Below, piece after piece: positions 22,125 through 33,751 of a DNA stretch of 64,000 bases. Origin of the DNA: Roridomyces roridus (lineage: Eukaryota; Basidiomycota; Agaricomycetes; Agaricales; Mycenaceae); NCBI GenBank assembly GCA_029378245.1, contig JARKIF010000144.1, forward strand, positions 16,354-80,353, written 5' to 3'. The notes under the pieces were generated by a model. The model saw only the letters and a program-made list of their open reading frames with translations, did no database searches and was not told where the DNA came from. Both the position numbers and the translations under genes were made by a program. How positions within the stretch are numbered: the stretch's first letter is position 1; each line of letters begins with the position of its first letter.

Positions 22125-23462
22125 TCACAAATAATTTTTACGTTCAAAAAATGAACCAACGTATACTTGCACCCCCTTCTCGATAAACCCTCTCATTTCG
22201 GCCCGTATCTCTGGTGTGAGCTCGGCATACACATCCCGTCCATCCTCAGAACTGGAAGTGACGTTCCACAGGAAGGAGAACGAAGAAATATCATGCGATC
22301 GCGCGCACAACGCTCCTAGAGCATCCAATATTCGCAAATAATGCGCACGAACTCCGGGATAGACTGCGCCAATGGTAAGACAACGGATCTTGGGAAGAAG
22401 ACCGGTTCCAATGGCTTCAACCAACGAGCAATTGAAAGCAGGATCCACGGAGAAAAGATGGAGCTCGACGACGTTGGGGATGAGGGCAAGGAATTGTTCC
22501 GGAGTTACATCTTGAAGCTCCATTATCATGTGCAGGCAGCGCAACGGGTGGGACGAACGAGTGAGAAAGTCGGAGAACGGCTGGAACTCGAGATCGCAGC
22601 TCGCCATCGTAAGATGCTCCAACGCCGGTAAAGTGAGGTACGACAGCATATTAGCGCTGCTGGAGCTGACGTCTACACCCGGAAACCTGCCGAGATGAAG
22701 GTGAGGGAGGGTGGAGTGGGTGAAGATGTGAGGTGGGGGATTTGTGAAATCATTGATCTGGACAAGTCGGCACTCGACCAGATTCGCAGCTGCGTTGAGC
22801 ATCCGAATGAATACTGTGGCATCTTGCTCCCAGCTGTCTGACCATGGATACTCGTCGGCTTCGTCGTCCGAGTCGTAGTACCACTGATTTGCGCGCGCGA
22901 GCGTCAAGTTCGTCATGGAGGAGAATGTCCGCAACGCTACTGTGGCGCCAAGATCCTCAGGGGAGGATAGATCGAGCCGCAAAGCCTGTATCTGCTCTGC
23001 ACAACCGTCCACCACTTCGAGGACGCGCGGGGTGTGCGTCTCGTGTCCTTTAAGGGAAAGTGCCAACGGTCGGCCGCCCGCACGAGAGATCCAGCTTTCT
23101 ACCATGGAGTTGTATCCTTCCGAGTTCATCCTGTCGGTGTCGACAATGAGCTCGGTCCACAGCGCTGGTAGCGTCTCGGCGAAGTGCCTCCACGAGTGGC
23201 AGACGTGCAGGAGGGCCAATGGTGCCACTTGAAAGTCGACCGTGCGTTGGTCAGGGAGACACCGCAGAAAAATGGCCGCTATCAACTCTGGTGGAAATCG
23301 TTGCATGGGATCGAGGAGATCGTTCAGTTTCCTTTGTGCGATATTCCTCTGTTGCTCTAGGTCGCCCTGCGAGTCCGGGGATTGTTGGTTCGGGAGGGAT
23401 AAGAGACCGGAGAGCTTGGATAACTGCTCACGAAGGGCAGTCGCTGTCGTGTTCGATGCCAT
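22125..23462 (-). CDS. F-box domain protein 1
   Basis: Single exon, 445 residues from MASNTTATALREQLSKLSGL. An upstream in-frame ATG exists at 23564, but the Arg/His-rich extension is not family-like. A short coiled coil leads into the F-box (LDPMQRFPPELIAAIFLRCL, then LLHVCHSWRHFAETLPALWTEL), followed by a leucine-rich-repeat-like region and an end of EKGVQVYVGSF. The usual role is a substrate adaptor of SCF ubiquitin ligases; the target is unknown. It is divergent from F-box gene 2, 411 bp away. Confidence 0.85.
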   Translation of the reverse strand: MASNTTATALREQLSKLSGLLSLPNQQSPDSQGDLEQQRNIAQRKLNDLLDPMQRFPPELIAAIFLRCLPDQRTVDFQVAPLALLHVCHSWRHFAETLPALWTELIVDTDRMNSEGYNSMVESWISRAGGRPLALSLKGHETHTPRVLEVVDGCAEQIQALRLDLSSPEDLGATVALRTFSSMTNLTLARANQWYYDSDDEADEYPWSDSWEQDATVFIRMLNAAANLVECRLVQINDFTNPPPHIFTHSTLPHLHLGRFPGVDVSSSSANMLSYLTLPALEHLTMASCDLEFQPFSDFLTRSSHPLRCLHMIMELQDVTPEQFLALIPNVVELHLFSVDPAFNCSLVEAIGTGLLPKIRCLTIGAVYPGVRAHYLRILDALGALCARSHDISSFSFLWNVTSSSEDGRDVYAELTPEIRAEMRGFIEKGVQVYVGSFFERKNYL

Positions 23463-23873
23463 TGGAGATGGGGAGTGGCAACGATGGTGGAGGAAGAGAA
23501 CAAAGAATGGGTGGGATGACACCGTACACTTGCCGTACACGAGGCACCGAATGGCCATGACCAAGTAATCAGCTGGTCATGGGCTCTTGAGTCTTGCAGG
23601 ACAACGGTAACTTGAGGCCAGGTGAGATGGTCGATTCCGAGGTCAGGCAGTACCCCCGGGGTTCATGGATGGAGCGGGGTGCGGCGAAGATGAGTACTTA
23701 AGGCTGATACGGATCACAAACGATGAAGCACCAAACAAAGACGCCTCTTGGACCCAACTTTCATCTTGGACTTGATTCAGAGGCTACCAGGTGAGCTAAG
23801 CTTTCAATTTTTCCTCTGCCATGAATAGAGAGGCAACTCAAGTCCGCACCCATTAGACTTTTAACCAAAAACC
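23463..23873. other. Shared upstream region of F-box genes 1 and 2
   Basis: A head-to-head intergenic region. No further feature is recognised. Confidence 0.5.
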
Positions 23874-25145
23874 ATGTCGTCTGCCCACGAGCTTTGGGCG
23901 CGTATCGCGCAGATTTCCGACTCGATAGAGGGACATAAACAAGCTATACGAGACCTCGAGATCCAGCAGTGCGCCATCAAAAGCGAACTCAACACCGTCC
24001 TCGATCCCATGGCGCGTCTACCATTCGAGATGGTTTCCGACATCTTCTTTCAATCCACTCCGAACGCAGAGGCTGCCTCCGTACTCTTGGCTGTATGTCG
24101 CAGCTGGAGTCATATCGCGCTCGCAACGCCGTCTCTATGGACTACAATCAGCAACCTTGGAGTCCCAGATGCCGCATTTACGAACTTGCTTTTCTCCCTG
24201 TGGCTCCAGCGGGGGCAGAACCTCCCGATATCCTTGTCCATGGGTCCCTGGAAAAAGTTTTCCGACCAAGACATCGACCTCCTCGTTCCCTGCTTGCATC
24301 GGCTTCAAAAGCTGGACATCAGCATCGACTCGGAAGGCGACATGGGGTACATTCCATATCTGCATGGCTTCCCCATGAAGGCCTTGACCCACCTGACGGC
24401 TCACGCGATGGGCGAGGCGGAGATCGATCCGAATCACCCAGAGGACCTGCTTGACATCATGCGCAACGCACCGAATCTCGTGGAATTCGACATGTATCGA
24501 ACCTCCCTTGATCGATTGGCAATGGACTTTCGAGGCGTTCTCACCCATACGTCCCTCCGAGACCTCCGTTTCGGGAAACTCGAGGACGGCGATGGAGGGC
24601 TCTTGAACGCCTCACCGGCGATGTTGTCCCAACTTACATTACCTTCCCTCCAGACCCTCCACTTCTTCTCTACCGCCATGCACTTCGAGGATATGGAGAT
24701 GCTCCTCGCATTCTTGACCAGATCCTCACCACCTCTGCTCTCCTTGCAGTTCGGCTCATACCTGGGAGACGAACACGGCGAAATCATGGTCGCCTGCCTG
24801 CGCCTTGTCCCTACTCTCACCAGCCTCAGCGTCCTGGCCTTGGCTCCCGACCTCCTCGACATCTTGATCCACGCCCCAGATCTTCTTCCCGCCCTCGTAA
24901 ATCTCAAGATCCGGGGGGACATTGGTGACCGGACGGAGTTTCCCCGCGTCTTGAGTGTGCTGACTCAGAGACGTACGAGTCTCCGAGATTTCCAGCTGCT
25001 GGTCATATACGAGCCGGCGGAAAAATTCGAGGGGTTCGAACATGTTGCGGTTGCGTTCCGTCAGCTCGCAGCCGAGTCGGGCATGCGTATCTACATCGGA
25101 ACGCGCGAGAAGAACCTTTTAGGTATGTACGCTTTCCGCATTTGA
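23874..25145 (+). CDS. F-box domain protein 2
   Basis: 423 residues from MSSAHELWARIAQISDSIEG. The layout matches its neighbours: an N-terminal helix, the F-box core LDPMARLPFEMVSDIFFQST with LLAVCRSWSHIALATPSLWT, then LRR-like strands (LPSLQTLHFF; FLTRSSPPLLSLQFG) and a C-terminal MRIYIGTREKN. A spliced alternative end is possible, since GTATGT follows the codons for NLL at 25122. Predicted SCF adaptor. Confidence 0.85.
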   Translation: MSSAHELWARIAQISDSIEGHKQAIRDLEIQQCAIKSELNTVLDPMARLPFEMVSDIFFQSTPNAEAASVLLAVCRSWSHIALATPSLWTTISNLGVPDAAFTNLLFSLWLQRGQNLPISLSMGPWKKFSDQDIDLLVPCLHRLQKLDISIDSEGDMGYIPYLHGFPMKALTHLTAHAMGEAEIDPNHPEDLLDIMRNAPNLVEFDMYRTSLDRLAMDFRGVLTHTSLRDLRFGKLEDGDGGLLNASPAMLSQLTLPSLQTLHFFSTAMHFEDMEMLLAFLTRSSPPLLSLQFGSYLGDEHGEIMVACLRLVPTLTSLSVLALAPDLLDILIHAPDLLPALVNLKIRGDIGDRTEFPRVLSVLTQRRTSLRDFQLLVIYEPAEKFEGFEHVAVAFRQLAAESGMRIYIGTREKNLLGMYAFRI

Positions 25146-25208
25146 TAGCCTTCTATTGACGAGAGTCAGATTGAAATTTCCCGCACAAACGTTGTACAGA
25201 TAATTAGG

Positions 25209-26606
25209 TTAACTCAGAAACGGAGAGATGCAACATATTGTAATTACAAGCGCGTGCGGCTCAAGCTGGGCGAGACAAATAGAATGAGCCCAGTAATGCG
25301 ACGAGTAAAGATAAATACCTTGCGTCTTCTCGTGGTGCCAGTCACCAATGAACACATGCATCTCTTGTTTGGGGTAGACTTTAAGGTCGCGAAGTAACAC
25401 CTCGCATTTCCCTGGGTCCCCGGTGTCTGCCCTCAGCCGAAAGGACCGAAGTGAACCACGTCGCCTCTCGAGGACGTCGGACACGATGTGGAATTGCGAG
25501 AACGGGAAGCAGTGTACACAGATCGTGAGGTATCGAAGCTGCGGGACGATATCCCGGGCGCAAGCGAAACGCTCGAACAACGTCGAGGTCGAGGTCTCTG
25601 GCTCAAATCGGATATCGAGCTGAGTGAGAGAGGGAAGGTGACGCAGAAGTTCTTCCAACCCTCCGATGTCATAATTGCTCCAGTTAAGCGAGAGTGACCG
25701 AAGAGGTGGGGAAGACCTGGCCAGAAATGATACGAAGTCGTTGTGAGGGATATCGGGGTTCGAGACGGCGAGGCTGCGGAGAGCGGGCAGTGTGAGATAC
25801 TGCAAAATGACGGAATTAGCATGTCTGAATTGCTGCCTGTCGAATTGCCCGAGCTTCAGATGTCTCAAAGACACCATATTCAGCGGAGGAACGACCGTCC
25901 GTTCTGAATCTGTGTCGCCGTCTGAATCCGTGTCGCTGTCGTCGACGTCATGGAATTCGAAGCCCACCAAAGTGCACTCCTCCAGATTGGGCGCATGACG
26001 CAAGAGCTCCAAGAATCCGCCTCGGAGAGCGTATGCAGAATATGGTTCCGAGCCGAAGCACGTCAAGGTCTTGAGCGAATGGAATGGGGCCGTCAGGCTT
26101 GCAAAGCTGCCGCTCTTGAAAGGAAGATGCAACTCGAGCTTTCGCAGCTGATGCGCGTATCTCCGCACCAAGTAGGCTTCGCTCATCTGCTGCGACGGCC
26201 GCAGACTTAGTGAGATGGGACAGCCCTTCGCGCGGGTGGCCCATCTGTTGAAGAGCCTTTCGTGCCTCTTCGCCGTGAGCGGGCCTTCCTTGTTGCCGGC
26301 ACCAATCGAAGTCCACAGATACGGCGTGGATAGAGCAATCGCGGTCCATCCATGGCAGACTCGCACGAGCACGCCTGGTGCGTCGTCGGGATGGAACGAG
26401 GGAGAGCAGGGTAGGCTCTGTACGAAGATCTCCGAGGAAATCTCGAGCGGCAGGCGTGCTACGGGATCGAGGATGGAATTGAGCTGGCGGTGAATGGCGC
26501 TCTTTTGCTTGTCAAGGTCCTTGAGAATCTGGCGGTGTTTGTTGATAGCCAAGAAAATCTCATCGAGTTCAGCACGGAGGCCAGATTCTGAGTGGGCAGA
26601 CGCCAT
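25209..26606 (-). CDS. F-box domain protein 3
   Basis: 465 residues from MASAHSESGLRAELDEIFLA. A coiled coil precedes the F-box LDPVARLPLEISSEIFVQSL with LVRVCHGWTAIALSTPYLWT. An acidic DDSDTDSDGDTDSERT insert follows, then LRR-like strands ending in EMHVFIGDWHHEKTQ. A GTATTT donor after KTQ could shorten the hydrophobic last 30 residues. It is tail-to-tail with F-box gene 2. Confidence 0.83.
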   Translation of the reverse strand: MASAHSESGLRAELDEIFLAINKHRQILKDLDKQKSAIHRQLNSILDPVARLPLEISSEIFVQSLPCSPSFHPDDAPGVLVRVCHGWTAIALSTPYLWTSIGAGNKEGPLTAKRHERLFNRWATRAKGCPISLSLRPSQQMSEAYLVRRYAHQLRKLELHLPFKSGSFASLTAPFHSLKTLTCFGSEPYSAYALRGGFLELLRHAPNLEECTLVGFEFHDVDDSDTDSDGDTDSERTVVPPLNMVSLRHLKLGQFDRQQFRHANSVILQYLTLPALRSLAVSNPDIPHNDFVSFLARSSPPLRSLSLNWSNYDIGGLEELLRHLPSLTQLDIRFEPETSTSTLFERFACARDIVPQLRYLTICVHCFPFSQFHIVSDVLERRRGSLRSFRLRADTGDPGKCEVLLRDLKVYPKQEMHVFIGDWHHEKTQGIYLYSSHYWAHSICLAQLEPHALVITICCISPFLS

Positions 26607-27060
26607 CGAGGTCAGGAAGAAGAGCGGATATTAGATAAGCACTTAAGTTACATAACATGCTGTGCCTGCCACTGCCGGCTGATGTTAGCCGACTTCGTGC
26701 ACTGCCCTGCCACTGCCACCAGTTGGCAGTCGCAATCCAACCATCAAGCCATGTTTCAGCCATCCGGGGTGAGGTCAAAGCGGACCGTTCGCCACTGGAG
26801 AGTGCGCTCGTAATCGCTGTCCGCAAGTCCGACTCGGAGCCAAAGTTTGTCGGCCAAAGTGCAACCTCGCATACCACCGATATATCTGATCAACTATCTT
26901 GAAGCTCTAACTTCGAGGTTTTCACTGTTTGCTAATAACAAATGTAGTAGCCCACGATGAGGATTTTGTGTTCACCGTCAACAATATCTTTGATCCAACT
27001 CAACCTGAGATTCATATTTCATCAAACACCGAAAATCCGGCCTGTTCATCGAAATCGTCC
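26607..27060. other. Intergenic between F-box genes 3 and 4
   Basis: No gene or clear regulatory element recognised. Confidence 0.45.
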
Positions 27061-28331
27061 TCAGAGCACCGTTCCCACTTCTGCCCCACTTTCCTCCGTG
27101 CGAGTTGACCTGATGAGCGAGTTCAGTGTTAGATATCCGTGTGCAGAGGAAGGCTGTGCACCTATACAAACACCTTTGAGAGTCGGACAAGCAGTTATCC
27201 ACATTTCGAAAACAGCTTCGTCGCCTAGTACGATCGTGTCGTCACCCCAGTGTGTCACTGAGAAATACGCAAGGCAGGGAAACTGTGATAGTTCTGTACT
27301 GATGTGTTTGAGTGCTTCCTGGTATATCAGATGAGGTTGGAAAAAGATTGAAATGTGATGGCTGGAGATGACTTACCATGCACGACGCGAGTATCGTCGA
27401 TGTTTGCAGTTGAAGACTCTGGATGTGGGGCATCCCCGCCCTAAGCGGCGAGAGAATATCCTCAGCCACAGTCTCCAATGCTCGATCCCTAGGCGAAAGC
27501 TCGAGGGACAGAGCGACTGGACGAGCGTGATTGAAATCAATGTGCGATCCGAGGGTGCGTGCCTTGAGAGCCTGGACATCGCTCGTTGTGAGTTGATCCC
27601 AGGGACCGACTCGCAAGGCCCTGAGATTTTGGATACCGAGTCTGTGGAGAAACAGTGGCGTCCCCTCGAACCGCTGTAAATTCGGGAGAATGGGCTGTTC
27701 ATCCTCGAGAGTATCGTCCTCGTGGGCTAATACGACCCCCAGGCTGAGCAGACAGAAACGAGTGATGGATGGATGTCGGATGAGGAATTTGGTAAAATCC
27801 GACGGCTTTGAGGCACTGAAATCGCCGATCATGGAGCACCACGAGAGGTTAGGAAAGACGAGGTGAGCCAGGCGAACGGCTATAGGGGGCTCGTGCCAAT
27901 CATTGAAAGATAGACGCTCGAGACTCTTCATCAGTTTCATGGCTCCACAGAAGAGGTCGTGGTCGATTGGAACGTAGCAATTTCTGCGTCTGTAGATAGC
28001 TATCAGCTGCATCTTCCACGTCAATGGTCAGACTTGCCGAAGGAACAAGAGAGATCGCACAGTCTCTGCACGTTCAGGATTCTCGATAAAACCGCGAGAA
28101 AAATTCTCGATGATGTGTTGGAACGAGCGGTCCCAATTGCTCAGATGGAGGATGATGTGTCGAGACTCGATTGAGAATGGGTAGGACGAGTGCATGGAAT
28201 AGTTTGGAGACGCGGCAGAGCGCTGCCCGGTCTGACTGGAAGGCACATCGAATGATTTCGCTGAGCACTTCGTTTGGGAGCCAGAGGGTTATCAGCATCC
28301 GGGCTCTGTGAGCGCGTCGCGTCAGGACCAT
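27061..28331 (-). pseudogene. F-box domain protein 4, nonsense and frameshift
   Basis: Starts MVLTRRAHRARMLITLWLPN with an F-box-like EVLSEIIRCAFQSDRAALCR. After ILNRVST the meaningful frame continues as LHLSNWDRSFQHIIENFSRG only with a +1 shift around 28160. After LLFLRQV an in-frame TGA (28028-28026) interrupts a frame that goes on through WKMQLIAIYRRRNCYVPI. A normal intron (about 27316-27376) then joins ILASCM to EALKHISTELSQFPCLAYF, ending at 27061. Intact relatives lie at 22125-26606. Confidence 0.65.
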
Positions 28332-28657
28332 GATGGTGGTCAAAAGCAAGAGGGTGGCGTCACATGCAAGTCATGCGTCAGATCAATGCTCGTTGATCAC
28401 CGACCGGCTACTTACCAGCTTTCTCCACGACCACCACGACCTCAGACCCAAGAGCTGGAGCTTCAAGTGGTTTGGAGCTGGTTTGAAGCGTTGCACTTGC
28501 GGCCGTCCTCAGCGCTCAATGGATGCCTTGTTAATGCCTTCGATTCCTGGGGAGCCTCTATGTTTCTGATCTTTCTGGGCAAATCCAGGTTAATTCTTTC
28601 TCTTTCGGGCATCCGCAGAATATTACATTAAATAAATACCCTAGATTACATCCTCAT
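28332..28657. other. Intergenic
   Basis: Nothing recognised between the F-box pseudogene and the 3' end of the GT90 gene. Confidence 0.45.
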
Positions 28658-30560
28658 CTACTCCGTCGCAGCCGGCGGCATCCCATACCGTTGCAACCCC
28701 GCCCACTCCAACAAAACCGCAGCAAAATAACAATCATTCTGCTCGTCCGTCATCACCCTCTTGGCCACCTCCATACCCCTCAGCTGAATCAACCGCGCTT
28801 CCTCCGGGTTCTCATTCGCCCACCGAATCCGCTCCACGAGGTCCGAAAGGTCCGGCTTGACAGGGACATAATGCTCAAAAGGTCGAAGCCAGTCGTTGAA
28901 ATACTCCTCAAACAGCGTGGCCTTGAACACCAGACTCCCACTTTTCAGCAACAACAGGAACCGGCCACTGAACGTCGTCCCATCCGCGTCCATCGCGTAT
29001 CAGAAGTTGTACATGTCCTCTCTCGGTTCGGGCGACTCGGTGATATTGTAGTCGGCCCACACTTGCGCGCGGTCGCATTCGTCCTCGCAGAGCGTCTCGG
29101 CGAACCGCGAAATGGATATGTCCATCAGGTCTGGGTGGTCTCGAGCGAGGGCGCGGAGCTTGAACCGCATAAAGTGGTGGTAGTTGGAGCCCACAATCAT
29201 GCCCCCGTTGGACATTCCGCGCCAATAAATTTGCGGCCTCTTCTCCTCCCAGGGGACATTATCCTCGAACGCGAATTTACCCGACCACCACGACCTCTCG
29301 TAGAAATACTGAAATAATGGTTCGTCAGCTTGTGTTTCTACCGATTTGGTAGCAACACTGACCTCGGTTGGAAACAGAATATCCGCAAAACAAGGCGACA
29401 CCTTCGTCATGCTCATCATAGGATACAAGTCCGTCGTGAACCCAGGCTTGGCGGTCGATATCAAGAACGAATGGTCCTCGTTTACACTTTGCATGAATCC
29501 CGTCGCCTCGGTCGGAATATCACACCCACTCTGTGCGCGGAAGAACTCGGCGGTGGGTCGGGGTGCGATGTTGAACGGATCAGCGTCCTTGACCACAAAA
29601 GCGTTCTCGAGGGCCTTGGGCGAGCGGAAGTTGAACGCCACGCGCGGCTCGTCCCGGCCGTTGATGAGGAACCTCATGTCGGGCAGGATATGGGAAAACT
29701 AGATCCAGAAGTCAGTCGAGTTTCAACTCAACTCGAGAGTTTGACGCACGCACCTTGGAGAAGGTCTCAGGCCAGGCACTGCTATACGACGTATCTCCGT
29801 TGAGTTCTGCGCGTCCCTCCCTCACATCGACGACACAAATCTCCTCCGAGCTGTTGCTATTCTCCAACCGACTCGTCGCCCGGTCTACCATCGACTGGAA
29901 GAACCCAGGATCCCTCTCCGCAAGCTGATAAAACGGCTTGAAATCGCGATGAATCCGATCATACTCGTCGATGAGGCACTTCTTCTCTTGTGCAAAATCG
30001 AACCATCGGTCGTAGTGCGGCGGCGGAGCGTGGTTGGTGTGCAGGGTGTATCGCGCGATGGCTTGCGAGAGGGTGCGGGATTGCCGGGCGTAGAGCGCGT
30101 CGACGGCTAGTCGGGCTTGGACTTCTGGGTCGGTTGGGTCTGGCGCCGGAGAGGACGTATGGTTCGATGGGTTGTCTTCCTCAGACACCAGTTCAAATCC
30201 GGCCTCTTCCTCCTCAGCCTCTGGCATGGGCGTGGCGGCGGGGGAAAGATATGTCGTAGACGTGGCAGCGTTCGAGAAGATTGTATCGGAGGGCGCGGGG
30301 GAAGCGGATAAGATCGTCCGCGGACTCGGAGTAGTCGTCACGAAGAGAACGAAGAGCGATAAGCCCGCTACGACGCCTAGAGTCCGGGACGCCCATATGA
30401 GATGACGCCTACCGAGCGTCGCCATGCATGTCCTCGAGCCTTGGAACGTCGACGTCCGCTCGTCGTCTGCGTGAGGCGACGTGAGTCCCGAATACGGATC
30501 CCGACGTAGGGTAGACGCACCGTTCTTGTCGGAAACTCGGTCGTAATACGGGAGGAGCAT
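28658..30560 (-). pseudogene. GT90/CAP10-type glycosyltransferase with in-frame TGA
   Basis: Coding pieces 30560-29754, 29698-29363 and 29308-28658 give 597 codons in one frame except for TGA at 29002-29000. Parts: cytosolic N-terminus, signal-anchor (LIWASRTLGVVAGLSLFVLF), Ser/Thr/Pro stem, then the CAP10 domain (MRFLINGRDEPRVAFNFRSP; SWWSGKFAFEDNVPW; YWRGMSNGGMIVG; and, after the TGA, YAMDADGTTFSGRFLLLLKS and FKATLFEEYFNDWL). It would be a Golgi type II enzyme transferring xylose or glucose. The TGA stands where a paralogous fragment at 9653-9735 has CGA. Unless read through, the product loses the C-terminal catalytic part. Confidence 0.8.
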
Positions 30561-31897
30561 AGAGAAAGGAATGCAGTAGAGAGTGGAAGAAGAGGAGCGA
30601 GAGTCAGAGTCAGAGTCAGAGCGACGTAGCGGGGTGGCTGACAGCGAAACGAATGCCAGCCGAAGTGCGCCACCGCATAGCTGCTCGTAAGTAAGAACGG
30701 AGATGAAAGGCTAAGTATAGCGTTTAATACCCCATCGGAGATAGTTTCGCAACCTGGTAGTTAGGTACCACCAAACAAGAGGTTCCTAACCTTGCCTAGC
30801 CGCGCGAACCTAAAACTCCGTTCTGCATAAGTTAGCATGTTGAGGAGACGGAAGTTACAGAATTCTCCCTTCGTCTTGGTACAGCGGTTTTCAAAACAGT
30901 ATAAGTACGGGAAGTTGTGATCCCGCAACTCAGTTTTCGCTGCCGTGAATCCGTTGTTTCGCTCCATGCGACTCCACAACTCAATTCAACAGCTGTGCAG
31001 TGGTGCGGGGGTATTTCCTCTTGCGTATCGCACGACCCTGGCCGGACCCGGCAGCCAAAGATAGTCAAGCCAATTATAACTTATGGGTGGAGCACTCCAT
31101 CGAAACCGGCCGTATCATGTTGAAATGTAGAACACTCGGAAAGAAAAAGTCGGTGTACCATCATTCCCCAATCATCCACCGGAGGGAGTGGAACCCAGTT
31201 GTCGAACACACTGGATATACTTATTCGACGCCGATGCTGCTCAGCCGAGTTGAGCTGGCCATGGATGGAACCAACAGTAGATCCTTGGATCGGGCTAACC
31301 AAGAAAATGGACGCGTGTGGCGCAAGACGCAATCAACCGACGACTGGATTCCGCTTCAGCCACAGACCCAAATTCTCATCAGAGGAATGCCATAAAAAAG
31401 TCAACGAAGTCTAACTACGTGGAACCCCTAGTCCTGTAAGCTGTGTGTGTCATCCAGGGATACACCCTAGCATCGGCGGCAGAGCAACGATCAGCGAAAG
31501 GATGCAAATCCACGAACCGCCCCGGGCTGATCTAATGCTCACGTGGAACTCGGAAAGAAAACAATCCTACCGCCCTGCCGACGTATGTATCGAAGGGAGT
31601 CGAATCCAGGTCTCATCCACAGAGTATTCGAGGCCTAAGTGATATGCTCGTTCAGCTGGATGCTTTCAATGCGTTAGCAAGAGAGAAGAAGGTTATCTCA
31701 CCGAGCGGGTGAATTCCGTGGACGAAAACTGTTCTGCGAATGTACGCAAGCAACCACGAGGAATCGAACCCCGGTCTGGAGCACAACAACAGCTTGCCAA
31801 CGGTGCTAGACTCAACTGGATCCCTTGAAATGATTCACCAGCAATTACGTCTAGCGTATGTAGCGAAAGGTGAATTTTGCCCGAAAGAGATATAGGT
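30561..31897. other. Intergenic with T-arm-like motifs
   Basis: A short GAGTCA array (30600-30622) lies just upstream of the GT90 start. Minus-strand T-arm-like motifs occur near 31597 (GGATTCGACTCCC) and 31758 (GGGGTTCGATTCC). No intact tRNA or protein gene is supported. Confidence 0.4.
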
Positions 31898-33751
31898 CTA
31901 GTAATCCACCGCTGCCGCAAGCAATTCCTCAAACTTGGGCGACCCCCAACCACCTTGAATGCATTTATGAGCCCAAAAACGAAAAAAAAAACAAGGAAAA
32001 AAGAATACACTCACTCAACGGATCCCAACCCACACCCGCATCAAACGCCAGCCCACCCGCAGGACACTCGTAACCTGTATTCCTCCCTTCCGTCACATCC
32101 GTAAACGCTCCCCGTTCTTGAGCCACGGAATAAAGGAACGGATTGAGGAACCCGAGTACAGGTTTCCCCGCCGCGACGAGCCGATCGTTGACTAACGCGA
32201 TGATAGCAGCGAACAGAGGCGAAGAGGCACTCGTCCCGCTACCCAAGCTGGGCGTCGTCAACCCACCGTCCAAAATGGCGAAATCCCACCCCTGGACAGC
32301 GACGTCGGGGAATCCGCGCCCACTCGCATTAAACACGCCGGTAAAGTTCTGTGGGATGCCGGTCTGCAAAAAGTTTGAGACGGCGGTGGTTTGGTAGTCT
32401 GGGGTAGAGAAGTAGTTGGAGAAACCACCGCTGCTGAGGTTCAAGGCTTTTTCCTCCCAGCCGAATGTCGCTCCGACGGAGGTCACCCAAGGGCAGGAGG
32501 CGGGGAATACGGGGATGAACGGGGTTTCACAGACGGAGGCAGAGTCGTGTCCTCCGTGAACGCCTCCCTATTCAATCTTAGCGACGTGGTTAAGCAAGGT
32601 GAGGGACGTACGTCTCCAGATGCAAAGATGACCGAGATGCCGCGTGCACCCAAGGCCTTGTAGCCGTCGCAGATTCGTCTGGAGGAATTACATTTTAGAT
32701 CGTTTGCAGTGAGAGAGAAACTACTTACGTTGCCATGCTCAGGTCAAACGAATCCTCGTTTCCACCCCACGAGGTCGTCATCACCGTCGGCGGATTGTCG
32801 AGCCCAGCGATGAAAGTCGTCGTGTCCAAGAAACTGGTGGCAAGCGATGCAATCGGATTACCTACAGAGAGGAAGTCGACAGATACGTTTGTCGCGATAC
32901 CTGGATCCGTCTCAACGAAAATCTAGTGAAATCCAAGATAGTACTCGCACCCATGGTGTACTCCATGTCCAAATTCGCTTCAAAACTGATTGGCGTAGGG
33001 CCCTGAGGGTCGCTGCCGCCGCTGGTGGTCAAAACGTTGTAAGTAGTGTTGGCCGGAATATCCGGGCGGAACTGGGTGAGGAATTCCGAGATGTCGGCAA
33101 TCTGCGCATGGACGCCTTGATAAGCGGCGACGAGCAGGTGGCTGGACGACTGGGTAGCTGGGGCGGCGGGGATGCCATAGAGCGCCTGCAGGCAGGTGGG
33201 AGTGATGACGCCAGCCGCAGTGCTCGTATCGCACGAGGCGTCGGCCTGGCGTTTCAAAGGCACTGGACCCGGCATCAGTCGGCCCTTGATGTGGTCGGTA
33301 AAGTCGGTGGTGGGATGGATGACCTCGACATGGCCGACGAGATGGGCGGGCAGGGATACAGAGAGGGTACGAGCGATGTTTTCGGACGTGGATCGATGGG
33401 AGAAAACGGTGAACTCGGCGTCGAAGAGCTGGTCCGCGTGCGACACAGGGAGCGTGATCGTCGCCCAATCGCCGTTCGGAGCAGTGATTTGATACTCGAG
33501 CCCGTTGGCGGACGCAAAGGATTCGAGAGCGGACAGGGTCTCCGCAGAAGGCTCGAGATACGATTTGACCTGCAGCTTGTTAGCACGGGTTCCAGGCAAG
33601 GAAGATGATGACAGAACCTCCTCTCTCGACAGCCACTGTCGGAATTCCGGACTTCCCGGTGTCGAAATGGACGCTAGTGTAGCATCCAAACCGGCAGCGT
33701 TGTTAGGGGCAAGTCCAAGACGGAGAGTGAGCATTTGAGTTGGATGCGCGG

